A DNA stretch of 64,000 bases from Rhea pennata (taxonomy: Eukaryota; Chordata; Aves; Rheiformes; Rheidae), in NCBI RefSeq assembly GCF_028389875.1, contig NC_084669.1:35502731-35566730 (forward strand), in the 5' to 3' direction. The notes under the pieces are model-generated. The model searched no databases, was not told where the DNA came from, and saw only the letters and a list, made by a program, of their open reading frames with translations. Of the stretch, positions 25,989 to 39,194 are shown piece after piece. The translations under genes and the position numbers were made by a program. Numbering within the stretch: the first letter of the stretch is position 1; each line of letters starts with the position of its first letter.

Positions 25989-28900
25989 TGGTTCTATCAG
26001 CTACACCAAGATCTGGCAAACCTGTACCAGGATCAGACTAAGTTGGTGCCAACAGCTGCTGTCTTAGTTGGAGACCTGGAAGAACATAGTGCAATTAGTC
26101 TTGCCTGGTAAGTCAGATTCTTATTAAAAACAAGATAAAATGAAGAAATAAAAAGGGACAGAAGGGGAAAGGAGAGGGTCATAGTAGAACACAAATCTTG
26201 CATATCACATGAAACCTCAAATTAGGTGAAGACAGTAGAGCTGGCATTGTCAGATCCCCTTTTAAGGTCTGGTTTGGACAAGTCATATCTCAGAATCAGG
26301 GCTGTGGAACTCTACAGTGTCAGTGTGGCCTCTGAAGATGCTGAGAGTAGTAACTCCGACTGTAAATCTCACACTGCTCAGTCTAACTGTTTTTGGCATC
26401 AGTGTTAAACCAAGCTTCCTCCTGCTTCACTTGCCTAAAGAAAGCCATGAATGGAAAAACATGTCCCCTTGCTATTTTGTTCAGTAGTTAAACCTGTCAT
26501 CTGGATTATCAATTTTAATCCATTGATTTTTGATCCTGTGTTTCTATTGCTTATCAGGCATAAACAGTCTTTAGATTAATCAATAGGAATCCTCATTTGC
26601 ATTATCTCTATTTTTTCTGTATTTCATTTTTGCTCAAAATATATATGTATCTACACACCAAATTTACAATCTCCTTTTACAATAGCCCCCCATAACATCA
26701 ATAATTCCATGTTCTGGGGATTATCTCTGTGGTTTTATAAAAAAAAATATAACATTTTTAAGTTGTACCCACTCTGTTACAACAAAGCAAAATACTGATA
26801 TTTTTTTTTTCTTCATTCATATTGAAAAGCAAATCAATGCAACATTAGATTAAACTGGATGAAGACAGTAGATGTGATTGTGTTCTGTGTGTGGATGGCT
26901 GAAAGACTGTTTTTATTACTGTAGCTGTAACTAACTCTTTGGAAAAGTATGACTACTCTCGTATTGATGTTAGTGACAGAACAATCACTCATTTCAGCAG
27001 AAACAGCATCAGACCCTATAAATCACTAGTATATTTCACCTTAATAATGATGAGCCTGAAAAAATCTGTAGAGATGCTCAGGCAGATCTCCTATGAGAGT
27101 GGTAAATGATGGTAATGATAAAGCAAATGAAAATTTTGGCCTGGTTACAAAAGGAATAGAATTGAAGGAATAACAACATTACAATTTGTGCTATCTACAA
27201 AAAAGAGCAACCATTTCTTTCATCCTTCTGAGATGTCTCCCCTTCTAAAATTAGAATCTGAGTTAGAATCACACAATACCTAGAAGGCTAACGCAGAGAG
27301 ATGCACTACATAATGATATGAAGAGAAAATATCCAACTGGTATTATCTTACATGTGGCTTGCAGATTACTATTGAACTAGCATTACCAAAAACATCCAGA
27401 AGACTGCTATAAGCACTTTTCTTACCAAAAGAACAATGGCCGTAAGATAATTCATTAACATCTCTAATCTAAAAGGGAAATAAGGCTTGCTGTTCAAATT
27501 ACCGGACCTTTAACCATAACACCTCAAGCCACAACTAATCACTGATGCTTTAAGAAAAGACAGATTGCTTTCCAAACCTGCACAGGCAGGGAACAACTCA
27601 CTGCCCTTGGAATAAGCTAGTGTAATGATATGGTTGTGCGTCTTTTACGGGTCAACATTCATACTCAACCTGCAAACAGATTACAGATCTACTAAGTCTC
27701 TCTTCTGAAGTTATTCCTTCAGCCCATTAGCTTTAGCTTGCCTAATTCACTGTTTCTTACTCCAGATGGAAAAGAAAGGAATTCAGCCTTGGGAGGAATG
27801 AGATCAGCAGTTGGTGGGATGTTTCCAGAATTTTCAATGGGAATTTAAGAAACAGCTCAACCTAAAATCCTATCAGAACAGTAGTACAAATTACAAAGGT
27901 AATTTGAATAATTTTGATATGAATTTGGAATTGGATTAAAACCACAGATAAAAAGTTGATCTTGTAGGAAATCTTGTTCAGATAGGTGAGATCTTTCCTC
28001 CTTTTCGAGTTTTCCCATTCTCTCCCCTTCTACTATGTTAGAGATCTATCAATCTATAGAGTCCTTTGTCAAACATAATCTCACACACTCTTGAAATTTA
28101 GCTTGTTTTATATGTTAATAGAATGCTAACTCTTTAAATAACATTTTATCTTGAGTCTTTCTTATTTGTTTATTAAGTGCTCCCTTGATTTGCTGTATTT
28201 ATTTTGTTTTCTTTTGTATGCACTAAAGGAATACATTCCCTTTTGTAATATAGTTATTTACACAGAAGTTTAAAAAATGGGAATTTATGTTATCTTTAAT
28301 ATTGCAATGCTTTATAGGATAAGTTATGCAAGTTCAACTGGTGATTTGCAGAACAGTTATTTCTTCCTTTTTTGCAATTTCACTGCACCTGCTAGGTCTC
28401 ACAGGGCATTTATGGGGATCCTGGGCAATATTCACAACAGCAAACTTTTAGCACTTAACTTTAAGTTAAATTTAAGTCATATTTAGGTTAAGGAGCTAAT
28501 TCCCCAAATTTCCTTCACTTTTAACTAGAAGATATAGGCTCCTTTACTTTGGAAAGCACTGCCTTATGTTGATGGACAAACATTATGTAGTTCCACCACA
28601 TTAAGGTAGTTCTGAGTTTGGATTCCTCAGTAAGTTCTCTGCTTTTAATCACACTGACTTCTAGTGCCTATTTAGAATACAGTGATTATTGTTGCTATTA
28701 CACACATTCATGGGCAATACCACAGTCTGCTGATGTATTGTGTATTGGGTGTTTCCCAATCACCACTCAGAAAACATCCAATAAAACTTCTGTGCAGAAG
28801 GTAGTTTCTGTGTGGTTTCTCAAAACTTTTTCTCATTTCTGAAAATTGCAGACTCAAGTGAGTTATGAGTTATGGTATCACTGTTTCTTTTGAGTGTCTT

Positions 28901-29495
28901 TCTTTTGTACACTATGCTATAATAAAGTCTATGTGAAACTTGTAATTACATCCTATAATCAGCAACACAAGCATTTGGTTTGCAAAAGCATACACTCCTC
29001 TACGCATGTGTCCCTCTAAATCAACAGCAAATTTCTGTTGTGTTGTACACCACCACCTTTACCAAGTTAATGGCATGGATCAGAGCGTTCAAATATATAG
29101 TTTCACTAACCCATTTGCAACAGTGTGCTAAAAAGTTGTTATGATATATCTGACACCAGTTTTTCTTGATAAGAGTTGAAGCCGTTTGGATGTGAACCCC
29201 TTGGTCACACTCAGAGAGGCAGTGGGACATGGTAAAATGGTGGTTCGTGCCTGTAAACAATCTAAACACGGATTTGTCATTTCTAATATTTGTGTATCAG
29301 TTCTCGGTCACAACACAAAACTCTTGGAGGATTTTAATTTGTATAGTTCCCAGTTGTAATGCTAAGGATACACAGGATTCTCCTCTTCACAAGAATATGT
29401 AGTCTAGTGGTTCTTAGGAAATTAGCCACTGTTGCTTGCATGTCAGAGTCCACTTTACTCCCTGCAATTTAGTATCATTTAAACGGTGCTGGAGC

Positions 29496-29512
29496 TTTTT
29501 CTTTCTTCTTCT

Positions 29513-29548
<36 letters not shown>
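29496..29548. repeat. CTT repeat plus T34 homopolymer
   Basis: Several CTT units are followed by about 34 consecutive T (29515-29548) and then a GGAGG-rich segment. On the minus strand it is a long poly-A. The sequence beyond it does not read as a processed transcript, so I do not call a retrocopy. Confidence 0.85.
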
Positions 29549-29549
<1 letters not shown>

Positions 29550-30432
29550 GCAGGAGGAGGAGGCGGTGGAGTTTTTGCTAGTGTGTCATATAACATGCAG
29601 CAACTGTCTCCGGATCTGCCTCGGCACTCTTGCCTATCCGTTGCAGAGACAGTTATGGCAACAGCAATCCACATTTACTCATCTGCTGACACTTCTAGTA
29701 TATAAACACAACCTGTGACATGCAAAACATTGCCCCTGTCTTTAATCAGATTGCAAACTCCTTTCACTGGTTTAGAAACTAAGCCAAGATATTTACAAGC
29801 TGTAAAAGAGACAACTCTTTCTCCTGTGGGCAATGGTGGTGCTTTTTAATACCACAGACTAATCACACTAAGCACTGGGTTATGTTCTCCTGAAATAAGA
29901 ACTGATCAAAGACGGCAAGACATTAGGATAAGCTTTCATTACTAGAGACTTTGCTGTGAGAGGAAAAGCTATTTCTGTGGACAAAGATACCTGAGTGTAT
30001 ACAGCCCCTTTCGGATGATAGATGCTCAGCTAAAACATCTGTCAGGCTGTGAGGAGCAGCAGCAGTTCTGGTTGTCTTGGAGGTGCTGGTAGTGATGGTT
30101 CAGCTCCAGAAGGCAGCACAATTGTGCCCCCCCACCCCCCCCTGTGACCTGTGATCCTTAGGTCTCTTTGCAACTTCAACATTTTTTTGTGATTCTGCGC
30201 ATGTACTTTGACAGGTGTATCCACAACACACAATTAGATCATTGGCTGAATGAGGCAGAAGGCATCACCTGAGCTATGTAATATTTCAAGTACTTGCTTT
30301 CAAAGAGTAACTGCAGAAGCAAACATTTAGACCTGCTTTGATCTCTGAACAGACATACCAATAGCAGCTGTGTGCAAATGACTGGAGCTGATCTGAAAAG
30401 GGCCCAGTCCAGTCCAGTGACCTTCATTAAAA

Positions 30433-30780
30433 TCACAGACTCTTCGCAAACCAATTGTTAAAACATGTTGTCAGCAAGTTCTTCTTTGCAGTGCTGCTGT
30501 CCTCTTTCCTGGGAGTTGCAGTGCTAAGGCTCAGCTTGGTGCAGAGTCGTTTCTTTTCTTCCTGGGGCTGCCTGTGGCTCAGTCGGACCTCCATGCATAT
30601 GGCCCATCTCAGCTCGCTCCTGGGCTTCTGGTTTTGCCTCTGCCCTATCTCTGGTTCTAGCCTTACTGGAAGTTGATGCTCCTTTGGCAGTAAACGCCAG
30701 CAGCACTCAGCCCTGTGCCTTTGTTCTAAGGCCATATTCCTGTTCAGAAGACATTTTTGAAGTTTGTCCAGCTGTTCTTC
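30433..30780 (-). other. Open frame with coiled-coil-like composition, possible old coding remnant
   Basis: One minus-strand frame stays open for about 115 codons and is rich in Glu, Arg, Lys and Gln: it starts near QASDEEQLDKLQKCLLNRNM and runs on through ALEQRHRAECCW. A second frame is also open over much of it (EAKPEAQERAEMGHMHGG). There is no recognised domain, no clear acceptor or donor, and no promoter. It may be a decayed exon or retrocopy of a coiled-coil protein, or chance in a G+C-richer patch. I do not assign a function. Confidence 0.2.
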
Positions 30781-31520
30781 ATCACTAGCTTGTCTTAAGT
30801 ATCTTATCTAACTAATCAGGGCTGTTCCGTAATATCTGTCCAAATGCTTACTGCCAACCAGCAGCTGTCAGCACTATTTCCAGCACTAACCTCTAAAACT
30901 GAAATAAATCTTTATGTATGTATAATTGTGCACTTGAGGTAGCTTGAGTTGAAGAATTTCTTATTCCAATTTAATGCAGCAAATATATGCTATATGCTAG
31001 GTACATGATACTGTCCTATATGTACTACAGGCTTAGTACAGGCAACCTTGAAATCACTACAACTGTGGCAACCCTATCTATTTGCCCACTTGCCCCAAAA
31101 GAGTGCTCATCTGCTTTAGTGACTTTGGGATAGTATGCCAGAGCCTTGTAAATGCTAAGTCCCGGCTCTTCTCTGAACTATTACAGAAAAAGAAGAAAAA
31201 TTTTCGATCAATGTCTTAAAGGATAATGTGTTCTTCAGCTCATCAGGTAGAATTTTCTTTCTTACATTCTAAGTTTCTAAAACTCTCCAATACTGTACTT
31301 CAGAGGACACCTTCCAGGCGCAGGCATATTTGCAAGCACTCTTGGACCTGACAGCGTGGCTGGCATTGAGGAAACCTTCAGATGACCCCAAGAGTCTCAT
31401 GATATAATTTTGGGCAGTCCACCTGAATTTCTAATGATTGTTCTCTACCGAACAAAGCATCTCATTTCTCAATGGTTTAGTGCATGCCACTAATAGGACT
31501 ATATTGACTTCATCATAATA

Positions 31521-31672
31521 TCTAGAATCATAGAATCATAGAATGGTAAGGTTGGAAGGGACCTCTGGAGAGCATCTAATCCAACCCTCAGTGTAGTCCA
31601 TATGGGGATTGAACCCGTGACCCTGGCATTAGCAGTGCCATGCTCTAACCAACTGAGCTAAACCTGACCCCT
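31521..31672 (-). mobile_element. tRNA-Ile-headed SINE with CR1 tail (TguSINE1-like)
   Basis: On the minus strand a tRNA-like head (about 31669-31594) resembles tRNA-Ile. It has an A box TAGCTCAGTTGG (31660-31649), an anticodon region CTAATGCC and a B box GGTTCAATCCC (31615-31605). It is followed by a CR1 3' end (31593-31521: GGTTGGATTAGATG, CCAGAGGTCCC and repeated ATTCTATG). This head-plus-tail structure is that of TguSINE1, a SINE mobilised by CR1 machinery and known from passerines. It is not a tRNA gene: it lacks a paired acceptor stem and continues into the LINE tail. No clear target-site duplication is seen. Confidence 0.9.
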
Positions 31673-33130
31673 ACAAGATGAAGAATTTTCCATTTATGAG
31701 AAAACCTGAAGGTTCTTGCAATTACAGTCAGATAATCCTACTGTGGAGTAACAGCCAACCAGGCATATCAAGTTCCATTTCAAGACTCATTCCTTCTGCT
31801 TGCTTGTAAAGTCACACAGTGAGTACTCTGGTCTCTGACAGACAAGATCTGGAGAATGCCAGCCTGTCTGATGCACATGTAATTTATTCTCAGATGCCTT
31901 ACCCTAGAGAGGTGGATGTTCTGTTCTGCTGACCAGCAAAGACAAAAGGACCTAAAGCCAGTCATGGTATCTTGAGGTGCCACTGTAAGACTTTTTTACT
32001 GCTCAGCAGTCAAAAGCCTGATTTTACTGTTTTCTGAAAACGTAGTCACAGATACACAACAATATTTTCCATGGATTCTACGGTGTCATGTGCAAACCAG
32101 TAAATCTGAAATTCTCTGATATTGCTCTACCAAGTTGATGGCTTTGCAACAACATGTATGTTTACTGTGTATGCCCTAACTTCTTGCAATTCCTAGTTTG
32201 TCCTTGGACCACTTGCTGTTAGTATGGTCAGTCTGGCTGTCACAGTAAAGGCTCATAACTTTTAAGGTTTCTCAGTGCTGTCGTTTCTTTATAATCCTTA
32301 GTTCATCCGTTGCATAAATTGTGCAATGATTTTGGAATTTTAGTATCTTATATAAAAGTCTCTTTTGCCATTGAAAATTTTTGGATTAGATGGGCTTCAG
32401 TTAATAATCCCTTTGGACTGCACATTTTACATATCATGCACTAACTGGTCATGCACCGATTAAATTATTTGCAAATTGCTGGTTCCCTAATTATTTTCCT
32501 AATTGCCCATACAGTCAAGAATGGTTAAATTTGCTTCTTGATTCGATGTGTGAAAGTCAAAAGCTATGTAATTGCTACTGACTTTAAGGATAGAGAACTG
32601 ACTTCCATAATTTCAGCCATTTTATCAGCTAAATTGCTGGGTTCTGCAGCAAGTTGTAGAATTGAACCTCTGCTTACATCTAGCAAATTGCTTACAGAAT
32701 TATCTATTATCTAGCAGTCCAGTCAGATTATTTAGCTATAAAATAAATCCGCTTCCTACCTCCTGCCCAAATTCCCCAAATTTAAGCCATTTAGAGACAT
32801 GTAAACTAGCGTCAAGTATAATCTCTAAGGAGTTGCTCTGAAGTCTGATTACACACAACTACTTCCTATAAACAATCGCAAAGACATGTTAACTTACAGA
32901 TGAGTTTAAAATACTTAAAATATTCTATATCATATAACTTTGTTAAGCAAAAAAATCTTGAAATTAGAAATTATGAGTGGCATCTGTGATTAGGGATTCT
33001 CCCATGAAAGTATTTCAGTACAATTTTTCCTGGAATTGAAAGCCAGAAGCCACTTTGAAAAATTAGGTTTTGTTAAAAATTTATGTTCATTTTGAATAGA
33101 AACTTTTTACAATTGTAAACAAATGGCTAG

Positions 33131-33190
33131 CTACAGTCAGCCAGTGGTGATTATTGACACCTACAGTCAACCAGGAGTGACTATACCACA
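33131..33190. repeat. 30-base tandem duplication
   Basis: Two adjacent 30-base copies both begin CTACAGTCA and share CCAG..GTGA, with scattered substitutions, which indicates an old local duplication. Confidence 0.75.
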
Positions 33191-35390
33191 TTTTTATAAT
33201 AATTATATCTCAGCAGAAGTCTATATGGATTTACAGTTATTTTATCAGACACATCAGACCTCATTTTCAGGCTTCAGATTTTGTAGCCTTCATCTATAGA
33301 AACTGCAATGTCCAAACCACAGCAGTTTAAGTCCAGTATCAATATCCACTTCTTGTCAGCACTATATGGCTCACATTAATTGTTACAAATACCTCCATTC
33401 CAGGTATAAACTTACTTTAGACATCACCAAACTCACAAAATTCCTATCTCGTCCCCAAAAGAAGGACTGGATTCATTATGCAACTTCTCCATATCACTGA
33501 AGAAACCATACCACAAACTGATATTCACAAGCTATTCTGATAATAATATCTTATAAAGAGAGAGAAAAAAGAAAGAAAACTACCTTCAAGACATAAGGAC
33601 ATTAACCTTTACCTATGTTTTTTCAGACTGTTATGCAATCTGAAAAAGTTACACATAAAACATTCTTCCTGACTACTGCATCTCATGAAAGAATCTCTTT
33701 TCTAGCTCACTTGATGCATTTTGAAAAAATGGGAAGAAGGTCTAAAGGTTAGTTAATTATGCCGTTAGCTGTGGAAAGGGCTATTTACCAACTCTCCATA
33801 ATATATACATATCATTATATAATCTTTTAAAACTGGAGTTGTGACCACCATTTTTGATAAATAATGTATCAATAATCAAGCACCATTTTTGATAGGCCAG
33901 AAAGCTTAGTAATACAGATTTTTTTTGTTGTTGTTGTTGGTATCTAGAATGAGTAGAAAAGAAAATCTAGTCTCTACATTTTTCAAGCGATATAGTAGGT
34001 TTAGTCGCTCACATTTTTAACCAGAAATTCAATTTTACAGTGGTATTCTATATAATAATAGGCTTCCTCTGTGTATTGCTTGAAGTATTGTGAAATTATT
34101 TCATATATGTTGCCATTTCAGTCATGCCATTACAGCTAAGTCTCATCTACCTCTTTTAGCTATTTTTGCCCAGTTTATTTCTGTGCATTCAGCAACCATT
34201 TTATAGGTTCTACTTTTTAAGGATTTGTAGTTAAAGGTAATTTCTAAGGATTTGTGCATTGTTGCACTGTTTCTTGAATTGAACATTGAGAAGCCAGGAA
34301 TAGTGCATTACGAAAAATAATACACGTACACACTTCTGCTGAGTCTGTCTTTGGAGCTGCAAAACTTTTAAATTGTTACCTGACAGTGGGTTTCCCGGTG
34401 ACAGTAATCTTTGAATTCTGATCAAAATACAGAGATAATGACATGAAGAATCACGTTTAAAAGGCTGAAGTATAAACCAGGTGGACAAGGGTAGCACAAT
34501 GCAAATCCATTGCCCCTTGGATGAATCAGCAGAACCTGCAAAAGCATCTGTAGAGGACGTCTCGTGGGGAAGGAGACGGCGCTCAGTGCCCATAGGTGCT
34601 GCTGGAGCGGCGGAATCCCTGTGCTCGATATCCTCCTGTCCAATGAGGTGGAATGCTCCGCAGGCACATGGTTCCCGCTGCTCAAAATAACTTGGGACCT
34701 GCAAACTGACAAATGCTATTGCTCCGGTGGTGACAGGTTGTCCAGCTTCTTACAGCCATCCTCAGAAAAACGAAGGTTAACTTCCTTCGCCGTATGGACT
34801 ACTAGCTCTCTCTCTCCTTAAGGTCTCGAAGAATTCCCTTGCTTCCACAACTGAAATCTCAGACTTCTGGATAATTGTCATCTCTACTTACTGCCAGGGT
34901 TGGGCAGCGACATCTGGAGCAATTGAAAAAGGTAATGCCTCAACTTTAGATTGGTCTGTGTTTTGATTTTGCTGCACATGTGCAGAGGGGTTTGATGAGC
35001 ATGTGTATTTGAATGTTAATTACTGCTGAAAAGACATATAGAGGGAATAAATCATTTTTAAAGTAGCTGACTTAAATTATGTTGGGGCACATGTATTACA
35101 ATGAAAGAGAAACAATGTTCTGCAGCATTATAAAGGGCTTGAATAGCCCTGATGCTGTTCTCAGAACTCCCTTGGAGCCAGTCTGACTCCTCTGAAGAGT
35201 CAACAGAAGATAGTAATGACCTGAAAAGTTCATTGCCAGGACTGTATTTTTCTTCCAGCTTTTTCTTCCTTCCACATTCTGAAATAATTACTTTCTGATA
35301 TCCACTCTTTAGCTAAGATACCATAATTTGAATTTCCTTCTTAAACAAAATCAAGCCTAATTTAACATGACCTGGTAGTTAAATACTTTC

Positions 35391-35416
35391 TATTTATTTA
35401 TTTATTTATTTATTTT
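35391..35416 (+). repeat. (TTTA)n microsatellite
   Basis: About six TTTA units. Confidence 0.9.
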
Positions 35417-35549
35417 GTCATGTAAAATGACCCTGCTGGCTATATTTAGTGCGGGGAGATCTGCTCTTTGGATTAATGTACACAACAGCTGCAGGAACAG
35501 TCCTGCTGGAAGGGCATAGCTCTCCCCCTTGAGCTCTCTATTTCCCTTG

Positions 35550-35572
35550 CTCTCTTTCTCTCTCTCTCTCTC
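35550..35572 (+). repeat. CT microsatellite
   Basis: A CTCTCT run with one TTT interruption. Confidence 0.85.
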
Positions 35573-38500
35573 GGAAAAGCATTTGACTGTCAGTGGCAAA
35601 TGTTTGGCCCAATATATTGCAGCATTAAGCAGTAATCAGAAGCCCATCTAACATTTTACAAAATAATACGCCAACAATTTACAAGAGAACAGAGTAGCTC
35701 TTGAGTTTACGTCAACAGAACTTTATACAAATCATGCTCAAGGCACTGCTTACTTTATCAGCAGTTTTGTCATGTGGTTTACATTTTGAAGAAGCTCTAG
35801 AGTTTAAGAGTGAAAACAAAATCAGCAGATGTTAATAGAACCATTTTATAAACTTCAACACTGCTCTTCTCCCTCTTCTACACCTCCTGAAGGTTCATAA
35901 GGTCAGGATATTTATTTATTTCCTCTTTTTTTTTCTTTGAGAAAGCATTAACAAAATTAAACAAGCACAGGAAGTTCCTAAATTCTGGTAGCTGAACAGA
36001 ATTACTTATTTACAGATATCAGATATCATTTGCAGTCAGTTCAGGAGTAAAGTTTTGTACTTGCCAGATTACCAAAGACGACTGAGAAGTGGGTGTTCTA
36101 TGCTGTTTTGCTATTCCTGTGTATTCTTTAGAGATTTTGCAGTATGTTTTGATTTGGTACCAATGGAGTGCTTCTGATCAAGAGCTGCTAAGATTAGCAG
36201 CCTAGGTATATTTTATAAGTGAATACAAACATAGTAGCAACTGGATAATGCAATCTAAATCATAGTCTAAGTCACAGGAAAATAAAAAAGTCACTGTTGT
36301 AATAACTGATTTAGTACTTGCTTTCATAAACAGTAATACTCTACAAGGATAGGCAAAATAATTCTGCCTAATTTAAATTCCACTTATACATCATAACTAG
36401 TAAATATGAATCCAGTGCGACAGGGGTTTTTTTATGTTGCAAGGTTCTCACAGAAGGTGGGAAAAAAAAAGAGAGAACAGCAAACAAAGAGAAAAAATAC
36501 AGAGAGAATGTGAAAAAGAATGAAAGGTGCAATAGGAAAAGAAATTGTAAAACAAAAAATACAAGTCTTTTTTTAAGTCTAATTTAAGGCTCCAGTTTCC
36601 TTTCTCACTGGCAACCAATATTTTATGAGAAACAAATCTTATCTGAAAAACAAAACAGCCCGTAGTTTTAAAATTACTGAACACAAAGATGCGCAAACGT
36701 CATCTAGATGGCATACCTCCAAAACAGAATGACTGCTTTTCAGGGCTTTTCTTTGCCCGGTTTGTGCTTGCCACATCTGGCTATACAAGTTATACACGAT
36801 TTCTGGTCTTCAGATACACCTTTGCAATTTCTTTGACACTGGTGCAGCTTACACGCATGGGTACAACACACAGAATGTTGTTCGGTGTTTAAGTCATGTG
36901 TGTTACCATTACAGCACTTTATGCACTGCAGTAATTTGTCAGTCTAGAGTAAGCATGCACAGATTTTTTAAATTACTGTTTAACACTTACAGCTAAGCTG
37001 TAGTTTCAGTCCTGAACTAAGATCTTCCAGTAATCCTCAGCCTCATGCATTGTGGGGATCTCTGCACTGCTCACTCAGTTAACAGGAATAACAGAAATGC
37101 CCCAGTGTAAATGCTTTGGGTCACAGTTCATGAAAGTGAATCTGCAGTTTTAGCCACGAAAGGCTTGCAGTGTGGTTTGCCTGTGTTTGGTTCAGAGTAA
37201 AAGGAAATTATTCACTGTTAGTCTTATTTTCCATTGTGGACTTCTGTATGTACACTCAGCACCAAACTGTGGACTTACTCTATCTTTTTGAGCCACTTAT
37301 GTAAACTCTTTCTCATATGGTTAATCCCTAAAGGGAACTGGACTGCAAGCGCTACCTGAGTCACAGCACTTGAAGCACTACACTGTTGTAACATCTGTGG
37401 CCCAGCCTTCCCAGGCCAATGGGCAAGGAGCATGGAGGAGCATCCCTGGCAGCCCTCAAAGACTGCAGCCATCAGTTCTCTTTTTTGACCTTCTAGTTTA
37501 AAAATCGTACTAAAATTATTTTCATTTCAATTTGATCTTACCTGCATTTTCTTAAAGATATTACTTGCTTTGTAGTTCAAGAAGATTTATTGAAGAGGCA
37601 AAGAATTTAAGGCAAGGGTAAGAAAGGGTCTAAGTTCTCACTTCAAGCACTACTAAGGGACAGTATTAAACGTGAAAAGATAAATAATTTTGTGATTAGA
37701 CTAAAAGAACACAAAGGTCTTACTATTATGTGATAGCAAGAAGGAATATTTAAAAGGATAAAGAGATTTGAGCATGCTTTATCCTTGAAGAAGAATTGAA
37801 GATTTTACCGTTTAAGATGCCCCACTACTGTAACCTCAAGGTCACAGGCCAGGTGAGTAAGTATTCAACGGCATGGCTCCAAGTGAGTGTATGCTCACTG
37901 GAACGTCTTCTGCAGAGTGATTTGGAGAGGAGATCTACCTCATCCCATTTCTGACAGGATAAAATCCAATACTTTTTTGTTTCTTCTTTTGTGGGCTCTG
38001 TGATTATGCTGTCAGGAAAAGACATTAGGGACAAAATACAGAGGTAATGAAGGAGAACACATTTTACCTCTCACACTTCTAGCAGTAGAAGTTTCTTTCA
38101 AAACAGGTGCTTTTACCTTTTGGGTCGCCTTGAAATGCCTATGGATAAAATGGCAAACACTTCCAAATAAGAGGAAAAGAATTGTAGAAGGCACTGACAT
38201 CACTCCAAAAAGCAGTCTAGACGGATCTGCTGCTACGGAGATATAGACTCTCTTAAATAGTCTTAGCTTCAAATAATTTGCTTGTGGTTTGATATTATTT
38301 ACATAATGTTCATAAAGTATTCACCTGTTAAATATATCTCTGTAAATTAGAATTATTTATTATTTGGCATGATACTGCAACTTTATATAGATAATAATTC
38401 AATTTTCTATTCCCTTTCTTATAAAAAAACACATAGGAATTTAAGTTTAAAGGGAGTTTAAAAGTAGTTTTACCAGTTACAGAGGTGAGGGAGAGTGATT

Positions 38501-39184
38501 CACAGCTACTCCAAGTAAATCCAGGGCAGTTTAAATGAAGTTACTCCAGATTTAAACTGCAATGTAGCTAAGGGCAGAAGCTGGACTACCAAAGGTTGTA
38601 TATACAGAGGACAGCCTCATTCTATTTATCTGAACAGAAGCAGCAGTAGTCATACATCAGTTATAACTACAATTAAGAAATCCCTTGAAGAGTATTTACA
38701 TTCAAGTCAATGGCAGCAATATGTGAAGATACTTAAAAGACTGCTACCCATCTTTTCACTATTTATAAAATTATATAACAGTGAGCAAGATACAAGTACC
38801 AGCCTCTTGCAATCAAATTTATTTTTTTCTTCCAGACCAGTTTTAAGGTCTGGAATTTACAAAATGGCTTAGAGACTAAAGGAAATGCAAGCCACACTTA
38901 GAATATTAGAAAGATTATATTGGAAAATATACATGGCAAAGCAGAACGTTTCCTAAACACGGACATAACCTTTAGCCTACTTGTTCTTAAAGGAATTTTG
39001 TTTCCATCAGATGCTGTTATGCTCCTGGGCTTGGAGGATCCCTCTTTAAATGCCATTATTTAATTATGTTACTTGGAAATGGGAGTTCAGTAACCTGACT
39101 TTCTGATTCATTACAAGAAATGGAATTCAAAAGTACTAATGTGTTTAAAACAGAAAAATAAATCACTTACTTTTAAGTAGCTTT

Positions 39185-39194
39185 CTAAAAATAG
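39185..39194. promoter_or_regulatory. MEF2 consensus site
   Basis: CTAAAAATAG is an exact match to the MEF2 consensus, about 5.9 kb upstream of the MYPN start codon. MYPN is a striated-muscle gene, so a role is plausible, but a site this degenerate occurs by chance in AT-rich DNA. Confidence 0.25.

Larger units (their letters stand above)
20013..31520. other. Intergenic DNA, CR1 to tRNA-Ile SINE
   Basis: AT-rich non-coding DNA with CA, CT and AT microsatellites, a long T run at 29515-29548 and a C-rich run near 30125-30142. The longest plus-strand open frame (21841-22227) has no recognisable domain. A possible coiled-coil remnant at 30433-30780 on the minus strand is listed separately. No gene is supported. 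Confidence 0.65.

Noticed and set aside
29515..29548. Poly-A tail of a processed pseudogene on the minus strand
   Set aside because: The sequence upstream of the A run on that strand has no readable coding frame beyond repeat translation.
31594..31669. Functional tRNA-Ile gene
   Set aside because: Mismatched acceptor stem and fusion to the CR1 tail show it is a SINE head.
34231..34704. 157-codon minus-strand open frame as a gene
   Set aside because: No domain, no conserved-looking motif, no splice or promoter context. Part of it is the CpG cluster, reported separately.
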